Assembly: GCA_016286365.1 (NCBI GenBank)
Contig: JAEESN010000007.1
Coordinates: 52,756-116,755, forward strand
DNA from: Treponema sp.
Lineage (GTDB): Bacteria; Spirochaetota; Spirochaetia; Treponematales; Treponemataceae
DNA length: 64,000 bases
Reading direction: 5' to 3'
Of this stretch, positions 27,174 through 37,191 are shown piece by piece (positions within the stretch are counted from its first letter, which is position 1; each line of letters opens with the position of its first letter). The translations under genes were made by a program, and so were the position numbers. The notes below the pieces were generated by a model. That model was not told the DNA's origin. It did not search any database and worked only from the letters and a program-made list of their open reading frames with translations.

Positions 27174-28361
27174 ATGGCAAAGGAGAAGTTCGAAAGAACC
27201 AAACCTCACATGAACGTTGGTACTATTGGTCACGTAGACCATGGTAAGACAACTCTTTCAGCTGCTATCACATCTTATTGTGCAAACAAATTTGGTGATA
27301 AAGCTCTTAAGTATGACGAAATTGATAACGCTCCAGAGGAAAAGGAACGTGGTATTACAATCAATACTCGTCACTTGGAATATCAGTCAGACAAAAGACA
27401 CTATGCTCATATCGACTGTCCAGGACATGCTGACTATATTAAGAACATGATTACTGGTGCTGCTCAGATGGATGGTTCTATCCTCGTAGTATCTGCTCCA
27501 GACTCAGTTATGCCTCAGACACGTGAACACTTGCTTCTCGCTCGTCAGGTAGGTGTACCAAAGATCATCGTATTCTTGAACAAAGTTGATCAGGTTGATG
27601 ATCCAGATCTTCTCGAACTCGTAGTAGAAGAAGTAAAAGATACTCTTAAGGAATATGGTTTCTCTGAAGACACACCAATCATTAAGGGATCTGCTTTCAA
27701 AGCTTTAAACGAAGCTTCAAATCCAGAAAATACAAAATGTATCGAAGAACTCCTTCAGGCTATGGATACATGGTTTGATGATCCAGTTCGTGACGATGCA
27801 AAACCATTCTTAATGCCAATCGAAGATATCTTCACTATTTCTGGTCGTGGTACTGTAGTAACAGGAAAGATCGAACGTGGTGTTATCAACATGAACGATG
27901 AAGTAGAAATCGTTGGTATCCGCCCAACTGCTAAATCAACAGTAACTGGTATCGAAATGTTCCAGAAGACTCTTGATCAGGGTATGGCTGGTGATAACGT
28001 TGGTATCCTTCTCCGTGGTGTTGAAAAGAAAGATGTTGTACGTGGACAGGTTCTTGCAAAGCCAGGAAGCATCACTCCTCATACAAAATTCGAAGCTCAG
28101 CTCTACGTTCTTTCAAAGGAAGAAGGTGGACGTCACTCTCCATTCTTTACTGGATATCGCCCACAGTTCTACTTCAGAACTACAGATATCACAGGTACTA
28201 TCGAACTCGAAGCTGGTACAGACATGGTTAAACCAGGTGACAACGCTAAGGTTATCGGTGAACTCATCCACCCAATCGCTATGGATGAAGGTCTTAAACT
28301 TGCTATCCGTGAAGGCGGTCACACAATCGCTTCTGGACAGGTAGTAAAAATTATTCAGTAG
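27174..28361 (+). CDS. tuf: Elongation factor Tu
   Basis: 395 residues. GTPase that delivers aminoacyl-tRNA to the ribosome. G motifs: GHVDHGKT (G1), switch region [20 protein letters not shown] (G3), NKVD (G4); domains II and III complete to [19 protein letters not shown]. Placed between the S12-S7 and S10 clusters with no fusA beside it. Preceded by a long leader and followed by a 13-bp hairpin. Confidence 0.98.
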   Translation: MAKEKFERTKPHMNVGTIGHVDHGKTTLSAAITSYCANKFGDKALKYDEIDNAPEEKERGITINTRHLEYQSDKRHYAHIDCPGHADYIKNMITGAAQMDGSILVVSAPDSVMPQTREHLLLARQVGVPKIIVFLNKVDQVDDPDLLELVVEEVKDTLKEYGFSEDTPIIKGSAFKALNEASNPENTKCIEELLQAMDTWFDDPVRDDAKPFLMPIEDIFTISGRGTVVTGKIERGVINMNDEVEIVGIRPTAKSTVTGIEMFQKTLDQGMAGDNVGILLRGVEKKDVVRGQVLAKPGSITPHTKFEAQLYVLSKEEGGRHSPFFTGYRPQFYFRTTDITGTIELEAGTDMVKPGDNAKVIGELIHPIAMDEGLKLAIREGGHTIASGQVVKIIQ

Positions 28362-28374
28362 TTGAAGTTTTACT

Positions 28375-28407
28375 CAAAAGGGTTGATGTCGTTAATCAAC
28401 CCTTTTG
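28375..28407 (+). terminator. Partial terminator/attenuator between tuf and rpsJ
   Basis: 13-bp perfect stem CAAAAGGGTTGAT (28375-28387) with ATCAACCCTTTTG (28395-28407), seven-base loop. No long T run follows, so it probably allows partial read-through or protects the tuf mRNA 3' end, giving more tuf than S10 cluster message. Confidence 0.65.
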
Positions 28408-28433
28408 ATGTAAATAGTTAGGAGTATATTAAA

Positions 28434-28742
28434 ATGGCTAATGGAAAGATTCGTGTCAGACTTCGTGCATTTGATGTAGAACTGATCGATCAGAGTGCTA
28501 AAGCCATCGTGCAGAATGTTCAGAAAGCAGGTGCTAAGGTTTCAGGACCTATACCTCTTCCAACAAGAATTAATAAGATTACAGTTTTGCGTTCACCACA
28601 CGTTAATAAAAAATCACGTGAACAGTTTGAAATGCGCACTCATAAACGTCTTATTGATATTATTAATCCATCACAGGCTGTAATGGATTCTTTGATGAAG
28701 CTTGAACTTCCTGCCGGTGTTGATGTAGTTATTACACAATAG
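28434..28742 (+). CDS. rpsJ: Ribosomal protein S10
   Basis: 102 residues, with [20 protein letters not shown] (the NusG/NusA-contacting loop region) and [12 protein letters not shown]. First gene of the S10 cluster and also part of antitermination complexes. TAGGAG before the ATG. Confidence 0.98.
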   Translation: MANGKIRVRLRAFDVELIDQSAKAIVQNVQKAGAKVSGPIPLPTRINKITVLRSPHVNKKSREQFEMRTHKRLIDIINPSQAVMDSLMKLELPAGVDVVITQ

Positions 28743-28916
28743 TTTGATATCACGCATGAGCGTGATTTCACACAGCAGTGAAACAATAAGTTCTTTTTAG
28801 TTGAACTTAAATAATGAAACAAAGGTACGGTCCCCTTGGATCTGGGATGGCGGCCTAAAAAAAATAGAATCGGAACAAAGTTTCCCAATGCTTAGTTCCA
28901 AATAGGAGATATCAGA
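28743..28916 (+). promoter_or_regulatory. Structured spacer between rpsJ and rplC
   Basis: 174 bp containing consecutive hairpins: ATCACGC/GCGTGAT (28749-28766), TTTCAC/GTGAAA (28766-28783) and AAGTTC/GAACTT (28788-28808). In E. coli the L4-controlled leader lies before S10; here the structure lies after it, so autogenous control could act on rplC onward. No promoter match seen. Confidence 0.45.
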
Positions 28917-29537
28917 ATGAAAGGTCTGATTGCTAAAAAAGTTGGAATGACACAGATTTTTGACGAAAGCGGTAATCTTACACCAGTAACCGTGATCCAG
29001 GTCGAACCAAATGTTGTCGTTGCCAAAAAAACAAAGGAAAATTGCGGTTATGATGCAGTTGTTCTTGGTTTGGATGACATGAAAGCAAACAAAGCAAGCA
29101 AAGCATATGCCGGACAATTCCCAGAAAACATCACTCCAAAGCGCCACTTGAAAGAGTTCCGCAACTTTGAAAAAGAAGTAAATGTTGGTGATGTTGTTGG
29201 TCTTGAACTTTTTGAAAACAGCCGTTTCTTAGACGTAACAGCTACTTCTAAGGGAAAGGGTTTCCAGGGTGTAATGAAAAGATGGGGATTCCATGGTGGA
29301 CGTGCTACCCATGGTTCTAAATTCCATCGTGAGCCGGGTGGTACAGGAGAATGTACAACTCCAGGACACAGTTTCAAGAATATTAAATTACCTGGACATA
29401 TGGGTTTCAAAAGGGTTACTATTCAGAATTTGAAGATCGTTAAAGTTGATCCAGAACTCAAAGTAATCATGGTTCGCGGTGCTGTTCCTGGTAACAAGGA
29501 CTGTACACTCATCGTTAAGTCCGCAGTAAAGAAATAA
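28917..29537 (+). CDS. rplC: Ribosomal protein L3
   Basis: 206 residues. KGLIAKKVGMTQIFDESG start, the RWGFHGGRATHGS loop reaching toward the peptidyl transferase centre, and GHMGFKRVTIQNL near the end. Start after AGGAGA. Early 50S assembly protein. Confidence 0.97.
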   Translation: MKGLIAKKVGMTQIFDESGNLTPVTVIQVEPNVVVAKKTKENCGYDAVVLGLDDMKANKASKAYAGQFPENITPKRHLKEFRNFEKEVNVGDVVGLELFENSRFLDVTATSKGKGFQGVMKRWGFHGGRATHGSKFHREPGGTGECTTPGHSFKNIKLPGHMGFKRVTIQNLKIVKVDPELKVIMVRGAVPGNKDCTLIVKSAVKK

Positions 29538-29551
29538 GCAGGAGATAGGAT

Positions 29552-30190
29552 ATGGAAAAGAAAGTATATTCAACTTCTGGTAAGGAACTGCGTACAATCA
29601 CACTTGATGATAAAGTATTCGGTCTTCCAGTAAATGACGACGTAATCTATTACGCAATTACAAATGAATTAGCTAATAAACGTGTTGGTACTGCCTGCAC
29701 AAAAACTCGTTCTGAAGTACATGGTTCAAATGCAAAACCTTACAAACAGAAGGGTACAGGTAACGCACGTCGTGGTGATAAGAAATCTCCAATCACAGTA
29801 GGTGGTGGTACAATTTTCGGACCAAAACCAAGAGATTTCAGTTACTCAATTCCAAAACAGGAAAAGAGACTCGCAATGAAATCTATCTTGAGTGCACACG
29901 CTCAGGGTGACAGACTTACAGTTGTAGAAGATTTTACTGTAGAAAGCGGTAAAACAAAGGATTTAGTAAAGATTCTTAATAATTTTGCTAAAAACGAAAG
30001 AACTGTATTAATTCTTAAAGATGATGATGCAAAAATCAAGCAGGCTGCACGTAACATCAAAAATGTTACATTCCTCGCATATAACCGTCTTGAAGCACAT
30101 GATTTGTACTACGGAAGAAAGGTAATCATCCTTGAATCTGCAGTAAAGAATTTGTCTGATTTCTATGCAGATAAAAAGGAGGCTAAATAA
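29552..30190 (+). CDS. rplD: Ribosomal protein L4
   Basis: 212 residues. The extended loop lining the exit tunnel is present (TKTRSEVHGSNAKPYKQKG, then TGNARRGDKKSPI), followed by FGPKPRDFSYSIPKQEKRLA. In other bacteria L4 represses the S10 operon. The stop overlaps the rplW start by one base. Confidence 0.97.
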   Translation: MEKKVYSTSGKELRTITLDDKVFGLPVNDDVIYYAITNELANKRVGTACTKTRSEVHGSNAKPYKQKGTGNARRGDKKSPITVGGGTIFGPKPRDFSYSIPKQEKRLAMKSILSAHAQGDRLTVVEDFTVESGKTKDLVKILNNFAKNERTVLILKDDDAKIKQAARNIKNVTFLAYNRLEAHDLYYGRKVIILESAVKNLSDFYADKKEAK

Positions 30191-30474
30191 TGAATTACGA
30201 AAATATTCTTATTAAGCCTGTTGTTTCAGAAAAGGCAAGCGCATTACGTGAACAGAATAAATATGTATTCATCGTTCATCCTGATGCAACAAAAACACAG
30301 ATTAAAGAAGCTGTAACACGCTTATTTAAAGTAAAGGTAGTTGACTGCACAACAATGAATGTGCTTGGAAAAATGAAACGACTTCGTGGAAAACCAGGTC
30401 GTACTGCATCTTTCAAAAAAGCTATTGTACGTATCGCTGAAGGCGAAACAATCTCGGCTTTTGAAGGTGTTTAA
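30190..30474 (+). CDS. rplW: Ribosomal protein L23
   Basis: 94 residues: IKPVVSEKASALREQNKYVF and the KVKVVDCTTMNVLGKMKR strand pair. Located at the tunnel exit, docking site for trigger factor and SRP. Overlaps rplD stop (TAATG). Confidence 0.97.
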   Translation: MNYENILIKPVVSEKASALREQNKYVFIVHPDATKTQIKEAVTRLFKVKVVDCTTMNVLGKMKRLRGKPGRTASFKKAIVRIAEGETISAFEGV

Positions 30475-30501
30475 GACTGGTAGAAATTAAGGGGATAGAA
30501 A

Positions 30502-31326
30502 ATGGCTCTTAAAGTATTTAAGCCTATGACACCTGGTACACGTGGACGTGTAGACTTGTGTCGTGATGAACTGACAGCTGATAGACCCGAGAAAACATTA
30601 GTGTCAGGGAAAAAGTCTAAAGCTGGACGCGGTGCTGGTGGACGTATTTCTGTACGTCATCAGGGTGGCGGACACAAAAGACGTTATCGTGATATAGATT
30701 TCAAGCGTGATAAGCATGGAATTCCTGGAACAGTCAAAACAATTGAATATGATCCAAACAGAAGTGCTAACATCGCTTTAATTTATTATGCAGACGGTGA
30801 TAAACGTTATATCATCGCACCAAAAGGTTTACAGGTAGGACAGAAAATCATGTCTGGTGACAATGCAGTTCCAACTGTTGGAAACGCACTTCCACTCAAC
30901 AAGATTCCTGTAGGTTTTACAATTCATAACATTGAATTAACACTTGGTCAGGGTGGACAGCTTGTTCGTTCTGCTGGTGCTGGTGCTATGATTGCCGGTT
31001 CAGAAGGAGAATACGTAATCGTAAGACTTCCTTCAAGCGAAATGAGAAAAATCAACGGAAAATGCTATGCAACAATCGGTGTTGTAGGAAACGAAGAACA
31101 CATGAATGTTAAGCTTGGTAAAGCCGGACACAGAAGATGGATGGGTGTTCGCCCAACTGTTCGTGGTATGGCTATGAACCCTGTTGATCACCCGCTTGGT
31201 GGTGGTGAAGGTGCCGGAAAAGGACGTAACCCAGTTACTCCTTGGGGTCAGCCTTGTAAAGGTTACAAGACTCGTAATAAGAGAAAGACTTCTGACAAGT
31301 TCATTGTTAGCCGTCGTAAGAAATAG
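30502..31326 (+). CDS. rplB: Ribosomal protein L2
   Basis: 274 residues. Markers: [20 protein letters not shown], the [19 protein letters not shown] fold, and the C-terminal [20 protein letters not shown] loop with the conserved histidine near the peptidyl transferase centre. Standard length. Confidence 0.98.
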   Translation: MALKVFKPMTPGTRGRVDLCRDELTADRPEKTLVSGKKSKAGRGAGGRISVRHQGGGHKRRYRDIDFKRDKHGIPGTVKTIEYDPNRSANIALIYYADGDKRYIIAPKGLQVGQKIMSGDNAVPTVGNALPLNKIPVGFTIHNIELTLGQGGQLVRSAGAGAMIAGSEGEYVIVRLPSSEMRKINGKCYATIGVVGNEEHMNVKLGKAGHRRWMGVRPTVRGMAMNPVDHPLGGGEGAGKGRNPVTPWGQPCKGYKTRNKRKTSDKFIVSRRKK

Positions 31327-31343
31327 TTGCAGAGGAGATAATC

Positions 31344-31625
31344 GTGTCAAGATCTGTTAAAAAAGGACCATTTGTAGAAAAATCACTCTACAAAAAGGTT
31401 CAGCTTATGAATAAAGAAGCAGACAAGAAAATGATTAAAACATATTCTCGCTGCTCTACAATCATCCCAGAAATGGTTGGTAATACTATTTCTGTTTATA
31501 ATGGTAAATCATGGATTCCTGTATACATTACAGAAAACCTGGTTGGTCACAAGCTTGGTGAATTTGCACCAACTCGTACTTTCCATGGCCATGGTGGTTC
31601 AGACAAAACAGCCGGAAAGGCTTAA
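31344..31625 (+). CDS. rpsS: Ribosomal protein S19
   Basis: 93 residues, GTG start ([14 protein letters not shown]) after AGAGGAG. Contains [19 protein letters not shown] and [15 protein letters not shown]. Small-subunit head protein. Confidence 0.97.
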   Translation: MSRSVKKGPFVEKSLYKKVQLMNKEADKKMIKTYSRCSTIIPEMVGNTISVYNGKSWIPVYITENLVGHKLGEFAPTRTFHGHGGSDKTAGKA

Positions 31626-31640
31626 TTATAGGTGGATATT

Positions 31641-31997
31641 ATGGCTGAAAAGAAAGGTTATGTAGCCACTACAAAATTCCTTATTGCATCACCAACAAAG
31701 GTTCGCCCAGTTGCTAATGTAATTAAAAGAAAGTCCTATTCGGAAGCTATGGCAATTCTTGCTAATATGCCACAGAAGGGAGCTGACTTGATCAGTGCTA
31801 CTTTAAAGTCTGCTGCATCAAACGCTCTTAACCAGAATAGCAAGTTAGATGAAGATATGCTTTACGTTAAAGAAATCAGAATTGATGAAGGTCCAAGATT
31901 AAGAAGAATCTGGTTCCGCGCACGTGGTCGTGCTGATCAGTTGCTTAAACGTATGTGCCATATTACCGTTGTCGTTGACGAAAAGGCGGGGGAATAA
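31641..31997 (+). CDS. rplV: Ribosomal protein L22
   Basis: 118 residues from the ATG at 31641; the in-frame GTG at 31632 belongs to the AGGTGG ribosome site. Typical segments: [33 protein letters not shown] and the tunnel-lining beta hairpin [16 protein letters not shown]. Confidence 0.96.
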   Translation: MAEKKGYVATTKFLIASPTKVRPVANVIKRKSYSEAMAILANMPQKGADLISATLKSAASNALNQNSKLDEDMLYVKEIRIDEGPRLRRIWFRARGRADQLLKRMCHITVVVDEKAGE

Positions 31998-32000
31998 AAA

Positions 32001-32744
32001 GTGGGACAGAAAGTTAATCCTATTGGTTTACGCTTAGGTGTAAACAAGACATGGCAGTCACGCTGGTATGCAGATCCACGTGAATATGCAGATTTAGTTC
32101 TGGAAGATATCAAAATCCGTAAGATGGTTTCTGAACTCCCAGAGTGTAAAAATGCTGATATAGCTGAGATTGAAATTGTACGCCATCCACAGCGCGTTAC
32201 AATTGTAATTCACACAGCTCGCCCAGGTGTTATTATTGGTGTAAAAGGTGCATCAATCGAAAAGATTAGTGCTGATATTCAGAAGCAGCTTACAAAGAAA
32301 GTTCAGATCAAGATTAAGGAAATCAAACGCGCAGATTTAAATGCAACTTTGATCGCACAGAATATTGGTCGTCAGCTTGTAGGTCGTGGATCATTCCGCA
32401 AGGCTATGAAACAGGCTGTAAGTAATGCTATGAGAGCAGGTGCACAGGGTGTTAAGGTTCGTCTTAGTGGACGTCTTGGTGGAGCAGATATGTCTCGTAC
32501 CGAAGAACACAAGGAAGGACGAGTACCTCTTCATACTCTCCGTGCTGATATCGACTATGGTACATATGCAGCTTTAACTACATATGGAAAAATCGGTATT
32601 AAAGTTTGGGTATACAATGGTATGAACTATGGTATTGAACACAACGAAGATGCTGGTCAGCTTGTAAAGAAGCCAAGACGCACAGTTCGTCAGGCTGCTG
32701 AAAAGACTGATGGTGCTGAACCTGCTAAAAAGGCAAGGAGCTAG
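32001..32744 (+). CDS. rpsC: Ribosomal protein S3
   Basis: 247 residues, GTG start ([17 protein letters not shown]). KH domain with [15 protein letters not shown], then [20 protein letters not shown]. Forms the mRNA entry channel with S4 and S5. The short C-terminal tail (about 225-247) is charged and variable. Confidence 0.97.
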   Translation: MGQKVNPIGLRLGVNKTWQSRWYADPREYADLVLEDIKIRKMVSELPECKNADIAEIEIVRHPQRVTIVIHTARPGVIIGVKGASIEKISADIQKQLTKKVQIKIKEIKRADLNATLIAQNIGRQLVGRGSFRKAMKQAVSNAMRAGAQGVKVRLSGRLGGADMSRTEEHKEGRVPLHTLRADIDYGTYAALTTYGKIGIKVWVYNGMNYGIEHNEDAGQLVKKPRRTVRQAAEKTDGAEPAKKARS

Positions 32745-32747
32745 TAT

Positions 32748-33167
32748 ATGCCATTAAGTCCAAAAAGAGTTATTCACCGTAAGGTGCAGCGTGGTCGCGA
32801 AAAAGGTTTCGCAACTCGTGATAATAAAATTGACTTCGGCGACATTGCATTAGTTGCATTGGAACCAACTTGGTTAGACGCTAAAGTAATTGAAGCAGCC
32901 CGTGTTGCTATCAACCGTACTTTGGATCGTAAAGGTAATGTTTGGATTCGTATTTTCCCAGACAAGCCTATTACAAAGAAACCAGCCGAAGTTCGTATGG
33001 GTAAGGGTAAAGGTGCTCCAGATCATTGGGCAGCTGTTATCAAACCTGGAATGATTTTGTTTGAAGTTGGTGGAGTAGATATCAACCTTGCTAAACAGGC
33101 TCTCGAGCTTGCAGGAGATAAACTCCCGGTTTTAACAAAAGTAGCTTATAAGCCAACACACGACTAG
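32748..33167 (+). CDS. rplP: Ribosomal protein L16
   Basis: 139 residues: KRVIHRKVQRGREKGFATRD, RIFPDKPITKKPAEVRMGKG and KGAPDHWAAVIKPG. Close to the A-site tRNA elbow. The last residues continue past the usual end by a few amino acids. Confidence 0.97.
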   Translation: MPLSPKRVIHRKVQRGREKGFATRDNKIDFGDIALVALEPTWLDAKVIEAARVAINRTLDRKGNVWIRIFPDKPITKKPAEVRMGKGKGAPDHWAAVIKPGMILFEVGGVDINLAKQALELAGDKLPVLTKVAYKPTHD

Positions 33168-33178
33168 GAGGAAATAAG

Positions 33179-33391
33179 ATGGCTGATTCAAAGAAAAAGA
33201 ATGACAAAGAACTGTCTTATAAAGAACTCGTAGCTAAGCGTGACGAGCTTAACAAGGAATACATGGATCTCCGTTTTAAGATGGTAGTTTCACATGTAGA
33301 TAACCCAATGCAGAAACGTACAATGCGCCGCGAAATCGCACGCTTGAATACGTTCATCAGCCAGAAAGAAAAAGCTGGCGAGAATAAGTAG
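33179..33391 (+). CDS. rpmC: Ribosomal protein L29
   Basis: 70 residues, helical hairpin: LSYKELVAKRDELNKEYMDL and NPMQKRTMRREIARLNTFI. Sits at the tunnel exit beside L23. AGGAGG precedes the ATG. Confidence 0.96.
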   Translation: MADSKKKNDKELSYKELVAKRDELNKEYMDLRFKMVVSHVDNPMQKRTMRREIARLNTFISQKEKAGENK

Positions 33392-33401
33392 GAGCTGAAC
33401 T

Positions 33402-33677
33402 GTGGAAAACAAAGCTGCTCAGACTGTAAAGAGTGCTAAACGTTCATTTGTTGGTCTTGTAACTTCAGAAAAGATGGACAAGACAGTAGTTGTAGAAATC
33501 ACAACTAAAAAAATGGATCGTCTTTACAAGAAATATGTAACAAGAACAAAGAAATACATGGCTCATGATGAAAAGAATGATGCTCATGTAGGTGATACTG
33601 TTCGTATCGTTGAATGCAGACCGCTCAGCAAAAATAAGTGCTGGCGCCTTGCAGAAATCATCGAACGCGCTAAATAA
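33402..33677 (+). CDS. rpsQ: Ribosomal protein S17
   Basis: 91 residues, GTG start after AGGAGCTG. OB fold: FVGLVTSEKMDKTVVVEI, YVTRTKKYMAHDEKNDAHVG and VRIVECRPLSKNKCWRLAEI. Binds 16S rRNA early in assembly. Confidence 0.97.
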   Translation: MENKAAQTVKSAKRSFVGLVTSEKMDKTVVVEITTKKMDRLYKKYVTRTKKYMAHDEKNDAHVGDTVRIVECRPLSKNKCWRLAEIIERAK

Positions 33678-33698
33678 TTTTTAAGGAGTTGTAGAATT

Positions 33699-34067
33699 AT
33701 GATTCAGATGCAATCTTGTATGACAGTTGCTGATAACTCCGGAGCAAAACTTGTTCAGTGTATTAAAGTTATCGGTGGTTCACATCGCAGATACGCAGGT
33801 ATCGGTGATATCGTGGTTGTAGCAGTAAAGGATGCAATCCCTACTTCTACTATTAAAAAAGGTGCTATTGAAAAAGCTGTTATCGTTCGTCAGGCTAAAG
33901 AATACCGTCGTCCAGATGGAACTTATATCCGTTTTGATGACAACGCTTGTGTTCTTGTTGATGACAGCAAGAATCCAAAAGGTAAGCGTATTTTTGGACC
34001 TGTAGCTCGTGAGCTCCGTGATATGGACTTTATGAAGATCGTATCTTTAGCTCCAGAGGTTCTTTAA
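33699..34067 (+). CDS. rplN: Ribosomal protein L14
   Basis: 122 residues: [20 protein letters not shown], the [20 protein letters not shown] signature and [20 protein letters not shown]. Contacts the 30S subunit and the RsfS silencing factor. Confidence 0.98.
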   Translation: MIQMQSCMTVADNSGAKLVQCIKVIGGSHRRYAGIGDIVVVAVKDAIPTSTIKKGAIEKAVIVRQAKEYRRPDGTYIRFDDNACVLVDDSKNPKGKRIFGPVARELRDMDFMKIVSLAPEVL

Positions 34068-34078
34068 GGAGTAATGAA

Positions 34079-34393
34079 ATGTTAACAAAATCAAAAATCC
34101 GTAAAGATGACACAGTACAGGTACTTGCCGGCAAAGACAAAGGAAAACGCGGAACAGTTGTTCGTGTAATCCTTAAGAAAGATGCAGTAATAGTATCTGG
34201 TGTAAACATTGTTAAAAAAGCAATGAGAAAGAAGAGTCAGCAGGATCAGGGCGGTATTGCCGAGATCGAAGCTCCTCTTAATATTTCGAATGTAGCAATC
34301 GTATGTAAAAAATGCGGTCCTACAAGAATTGGTTATAAAATCGACGGCGACAAAAAAGTTCGCGTCTGCCGTAAATGTGGAGAAGCATTGTAA
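34079..34393 (+). CDS. rplX: Ribosomal protein L24
   Basis: 104 residues. KOW motif [20 protein letters not shown], then [20 protein letters not shown] and a C-terminal zinc-ribbon-like end with CKKCG and CRKCG. Stop overlaps rplE start (TAATG). Confidence 0.97.
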   Translation: MLTKSKIRKDDTVQVLAGKDKGKRGTVVRVILKKDAVIVSGVNIVKKAMRKKSQQDQGGIAEIEAPLNISNVAIVCKKCGPTRIGYKIDGDKKVRVCRKCGEAL

Positions 34394-34944
34394 TGGCAAA
34401 TTACGTACCTCGGCTTAAGAAAGTCTATAAAGACGAAATCGCCCCTGCTCTTATGAAAGAGTTTAACTACAAATCAGTAATGCAGATTCCTGCAATTAAA
34501 AAGATTGTAGTAAGTATGGGTGTTGGTGAAGCTCTCACAAATAAGAAACTCCTTGATGCCGCAGTAGCTGACTTAACTCAGATTACAGGTCAGAAAGCTG
34601 TAAAAACAAAGGCTAAAAAGAGTATTGCTAACTTTAAGTTACGTGAGGGCAATGAAGTTGGTGCAATGGTAACATTGCGTGGAGACATCATGTATGAATT
34701 CCTTGATCGTCTTATCAATGTTGCATTCCCACGTATTAAGGATTTCCGTGGAATCAAAGCAACTGGTTTTGACGGACATGGAAATTTCTCAGTTGGTATT
34801 ACTGAACAGTTGATTTTCCCAGAAATCGATTTTGACAAAGTTGTTAAAATTGCTGGTATGAATATCACATTCGTAACAAGTGCCCCTACAGATGCAGAAT
34901 CTAAAGCACTTCTTACTAAGTTCAACATGCCTTTCCGTAAGTAG
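34393..34944 (+). CDS. rplE: Ribosomal protein L5
   Basis: 183 residues from the ATG at 34393; an upstream frame start adds six unlike residues. Markers: [40 protein letters not shown] and the [19 protein letters not shown] loop. Binds 5S rRNA in the central protuberance. Confidence 0.97.
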   Translation: MANYVPRLKKVYKDEIAPALMKEFNYKSVMQIPAIKKIVVSMGVGEALTNKKLLDAAVADLTQITGQKAVKTKAKKSIANFKLREGNEVGAMVTLRGDIMYEFLDRLINVAFPRIKDFRGIKATGFDGHGNFSVGITEQLIFPEIDFDKVVKIAGMNITFVTSAPTDAESKALLTKFNMPFRK

Positions 34945-34951
34945 GTGAAGT

Positions 34952-35137
34952 ATGGCAAAGAAATCAATGATTATAAAACAGGCCCGCAAACAGAAGTATC
35001 CTACACGCGAATATAATCGCTGTCAGATTTGCGGACGTCCACATGGATATTTACGTAAGTTTAAGATGTGTCGTCTTTGCTTCCGTAAATTAGCAAGCGA
35101 AGGCCAGCTTCCTGGCATCACAAAATCTAGTTGGTAG
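34952..35137 (+). CDS. rpsN: Ribosomal protein S14, zinc-binding type Z
   Basis: 61 residues with the four zinc cysteines CQIC and CRLC in [18 protein letters not shown] and RLCFRKLA. The short, zinc-dependent form; the long zinc-free paralogue is not in this window. Ends [11 protein letters not shown] as usual. Confidence 0.97.
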   Translation: MAKKSMIIKQARKQKYPTREYNRCQICGRPHGYLRKFKMCRLCFRKLASEGQLPGITKSSW

Positions 35138-35146
35138 GGGGATAAA

Positions 35147-35545
35147 ATGAGTGCATCAGATCCAGTAGCAGATATGCTTACAAAGGTTCGTAATGCGGCT
35201 ATGGCCCGCCACGAAAAAGTAGATGTTCCTTCATCAAAATTAAAGTTGGAAATCGTTAAGATTTTAAAAACAGAAGGATACATCAAGAACTTTAAAAAGG
35301 TTCAGGAAGATGGAAAAAACACACTTCGCATTTTCTTGAAGTATGATGATGATAATAATCCGGTAATCCACGGTGTTAAGAAAATTTCTACACCAGGTCG
35401 CCGTGTTTATTCTGGCTACAAAGATTTGCCACGCGTTTATAACGGTTATGGTACAGTCATTGTTTCAACTTCTTCTGGTGTAACAACTGGTAAGAAAGCA
35501 ACTGAAAAAATGGTTGGTGGCGAATTAGTTTGCACAATCTGGTAA
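35147..35545 (+). CDS. rpsH: Ribosomal protein S8
   Basis: 132 residues: [40 protein letters not shown] and the C-terminal [15 protein letters not shown] motif. Assembly protein of the 30S platform and spc operon repressor elsewhere. GGGGG precedes the ATG. Confidence 0.98.
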   Translation: MSASDPVADMLTKVRNAAMARHEKVDVPSSKLKLEIVKILKTEGYIKNFKKVQEDGKNTLRIFLKYDDDNNPVIHGVKKISTPGRRVYSGYKDLPRVYNGYGTVIVSTSSGVTTGKKATEKMVGGELVCTIW

Positions 35546-35560
35546 TAGGGGGCGGAAAGT

Positions 35561-36100
35561 ATGTCTAAAGTAGGTAAACTTCCTGTTGCTATTCCAGCAG
35601 GTGTAACAGTTAATGTTGCAAACGGTGTAATTTCTGTAAAGGGACCAAAAGGTGAACTCACACAGAAATTCCATGATGAAATCGACATTAAAGTAGAAGG
35701 ATCAGAAGTTCTTCTTAAAACAAAGAACGATGCTAAACAGACTAATGCTTATCATGGTCTTTACAGAAGTCTTATTGCTAACATGGTAAAAGGTGTTACA
35801 GAAGGTTTCTCTAAGACATTGGTAATCACTGGTGTAGGTTATCGTGCAGAAGTTAAAGGTAAAGAACTTGTTATGAACCTTGGTTATTCAAGTGACTTTA
35901 TTGCAATTATACCGGAAGGTCTTACAGTAACAGCTACTCCAGATGGTAAACTTACTATCGCTGGTATTAATAAGCAGTTAGTTGGTGAATTTAGTTCTCA
36001 GATTCGTAAGTTACGTAAACCTGAACCTTATAAAGGAAAAGGTATTCGTTATGATAATGAAGTTATCCGCCGCAAGGTTGGTAAGACTGGTGTTAAATAA
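35561..36100 (+). CDS. rplF: Ribosomal protein L6
   Basis: 179 residues, two repeated beta-alpha domains: [49 protein letters not shown] and the closing [20 protein letters not shown]. Located by the sarcin-ricin loop. Confidence 0.98.
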   Translation: MSKVGKLPVAIPAGVTVNVANGVISVKGPKGELTQKFHDEIDIKVEGSEVLLKTKNDAKQTNAYHGLYRSLIANMVKGVTEGFSKTLVITGVGYRAEVKGKELVMNLGYSSDFIAIIPEGLTVTATPDGKLTIAGINKQLVGEFSSQIRKLRKPEPYKGKGIRYDNEVIRRKVGKTGVK

Positions 36101-36111
36101 GGTGAAGCTAT

Positions 36112-36474
36112 ATGTTTAGAAAAATGAACGATAAAAACAGAAAACGCTTGCACAGAAAGATTCACATCCGTAAGTCAATTTATGGAACTGCAGAAAGACC
36201 TAGAATGTCTATCACACGCAGTAACAAGAATATTTCGGTTCAGGTTATTAATGACGATGAAGGAAAGACTTTAGCTTCTATTTCAACAATGGAAAAAGAA
36301 TTTGCAAGCATCAAACCTAATACAGAAGGTGCTGCAAAACTTGGTGAAGCTTTAGGAGCACGCCTTAAGGACAAAAAAATTTCTAAGGTTGTATTCGACA
36401 GAAATGGTTACTTATACCATGGTGTTGTAAAAGCTTTCGCTGATGGTGCCCGTAAAGCCGGTATCGAATTCTAG
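36112..36474 (+). CDS. rplR: Ribosomal protein L18
   Basis: 120 residues. [38 protein letters not shown] and [20 protein letters not shown]. Binds 5S rRNA with L5. Confidence 0.97.
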   Translation: MFRKMNDKNRKRLHRKIHIRKSIYGTAERPRMSITRSNKNISVQVINDDEGKTLASISTMEKEFASIKPNTEGAAKLGEALGARLKDKKISKVVFDRNGYLYHGVVKAFADGARKAGIEF

Positions 36475-36482
36475 GAGAAATT

Positions 36483-36998
36483 ATGGAACATCAGAAAAAC
36501 TTTGATAAAGAACCAAAAGAGAAAGAGTTTGTAGAAAAACTCGTAACTCTCAACAGAACAAGTAAAACTGTAAAAGGTGGTCGTCGCATGGCTTTTGCAG
36601 CACTTACTGTTGTTGGTGATCAGAAAGGTCGCGTAGGATACGGTCTTGGTAAAGCTAATGACGTATCTGAAGCTATTAAAAAGAGTATTGATAAGGCAAA
36701 GAGAAATCTTATTAATGTTCCTATGAAGAACGGTACATTACCACATGAAATCATTGGAAAATATAAGAGTTCCGAAGTATTGCTCAAGCCAGCTTGTTCC
36801 GGTACAGGAATCATCGCCGGTGGTACAGTTCGTGCCATCATGGAAGCTGCCGGAGCTACAGACATTCAGTCTAAATCTTTGGGATCAAGCTCTGCCGTAA
36901 ATGTTGTTCGCGCTACATTTGACGCTATTTCTAAATTAATGGATGCAAAGAAGGTAGCTGCAAACAGAGGTAAAACTCTTGATGAGTTGTGGGGTTAA
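36483..36998 (+). CDS. rpsE: Ribosomal protein S5
   Basis: 171 residues: KEFVEKLVTLNRTSKTVKGG, KGRVGYGLGKANDVSEAIKK, KPACSGTGIIAGGTVRAIME and SAVNVVRATFDAISKL. Fidelity protein near the mRNA entry. The spectinomycin loop KTVKGG is intact. Confidence 0.98.
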   Translation: MEHQKNFDKEPKEKEFVEKLVTLNRTSKTVKGGRRMAFAALTVVGDQKGRVGYGLGKANDVSEAIKKSIDKAKRNLINVPMKNGTLPHEIIGKYKSSEVLLKPACSGTGIIAGGTVRAIMEAAGATDIQSKSLGSSSAVNVVRATFDAISKLMDAKKVAANRGKTLDELWG

Positions 36999-37001
36999 TG
37001 T

Positions 37002-37190
37002 ATGGCTAAAGCAAAACAGGTTAAAGTTACATTAATTAGAAGTATAATTGGTCAGAAACCAGCTAAGGTTGCAACTGTTCGCAGTCTTGGACTTAAGAAG
37101 ATTAATTCTTCTAACGTTCTTCCTGCTAACGACGCTGTTCTTGGTATGGTAGCTGCTGTATCTCATTTAGTAAAAGTTGAGGAGATCTAA
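37002..37190 (+). CDS. rpmD: Ribosomal protein L30
   Basis: 62 residues, the short bacterial form: KVTLIRSIIGQKPAKVATVR, SLGLKKINSSNVLPANDAVL. Follows rpsE by 3 bases. Its stop is one base before the rplO start. Confidence 0.96.
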   Translation: MAKAKQVKVTLIRSIIGQKPAKVATVRSLGLKKINSSNVLPANDAVLGMVAAVSHLVKVEEI

Positions 37191-37191
37191 A

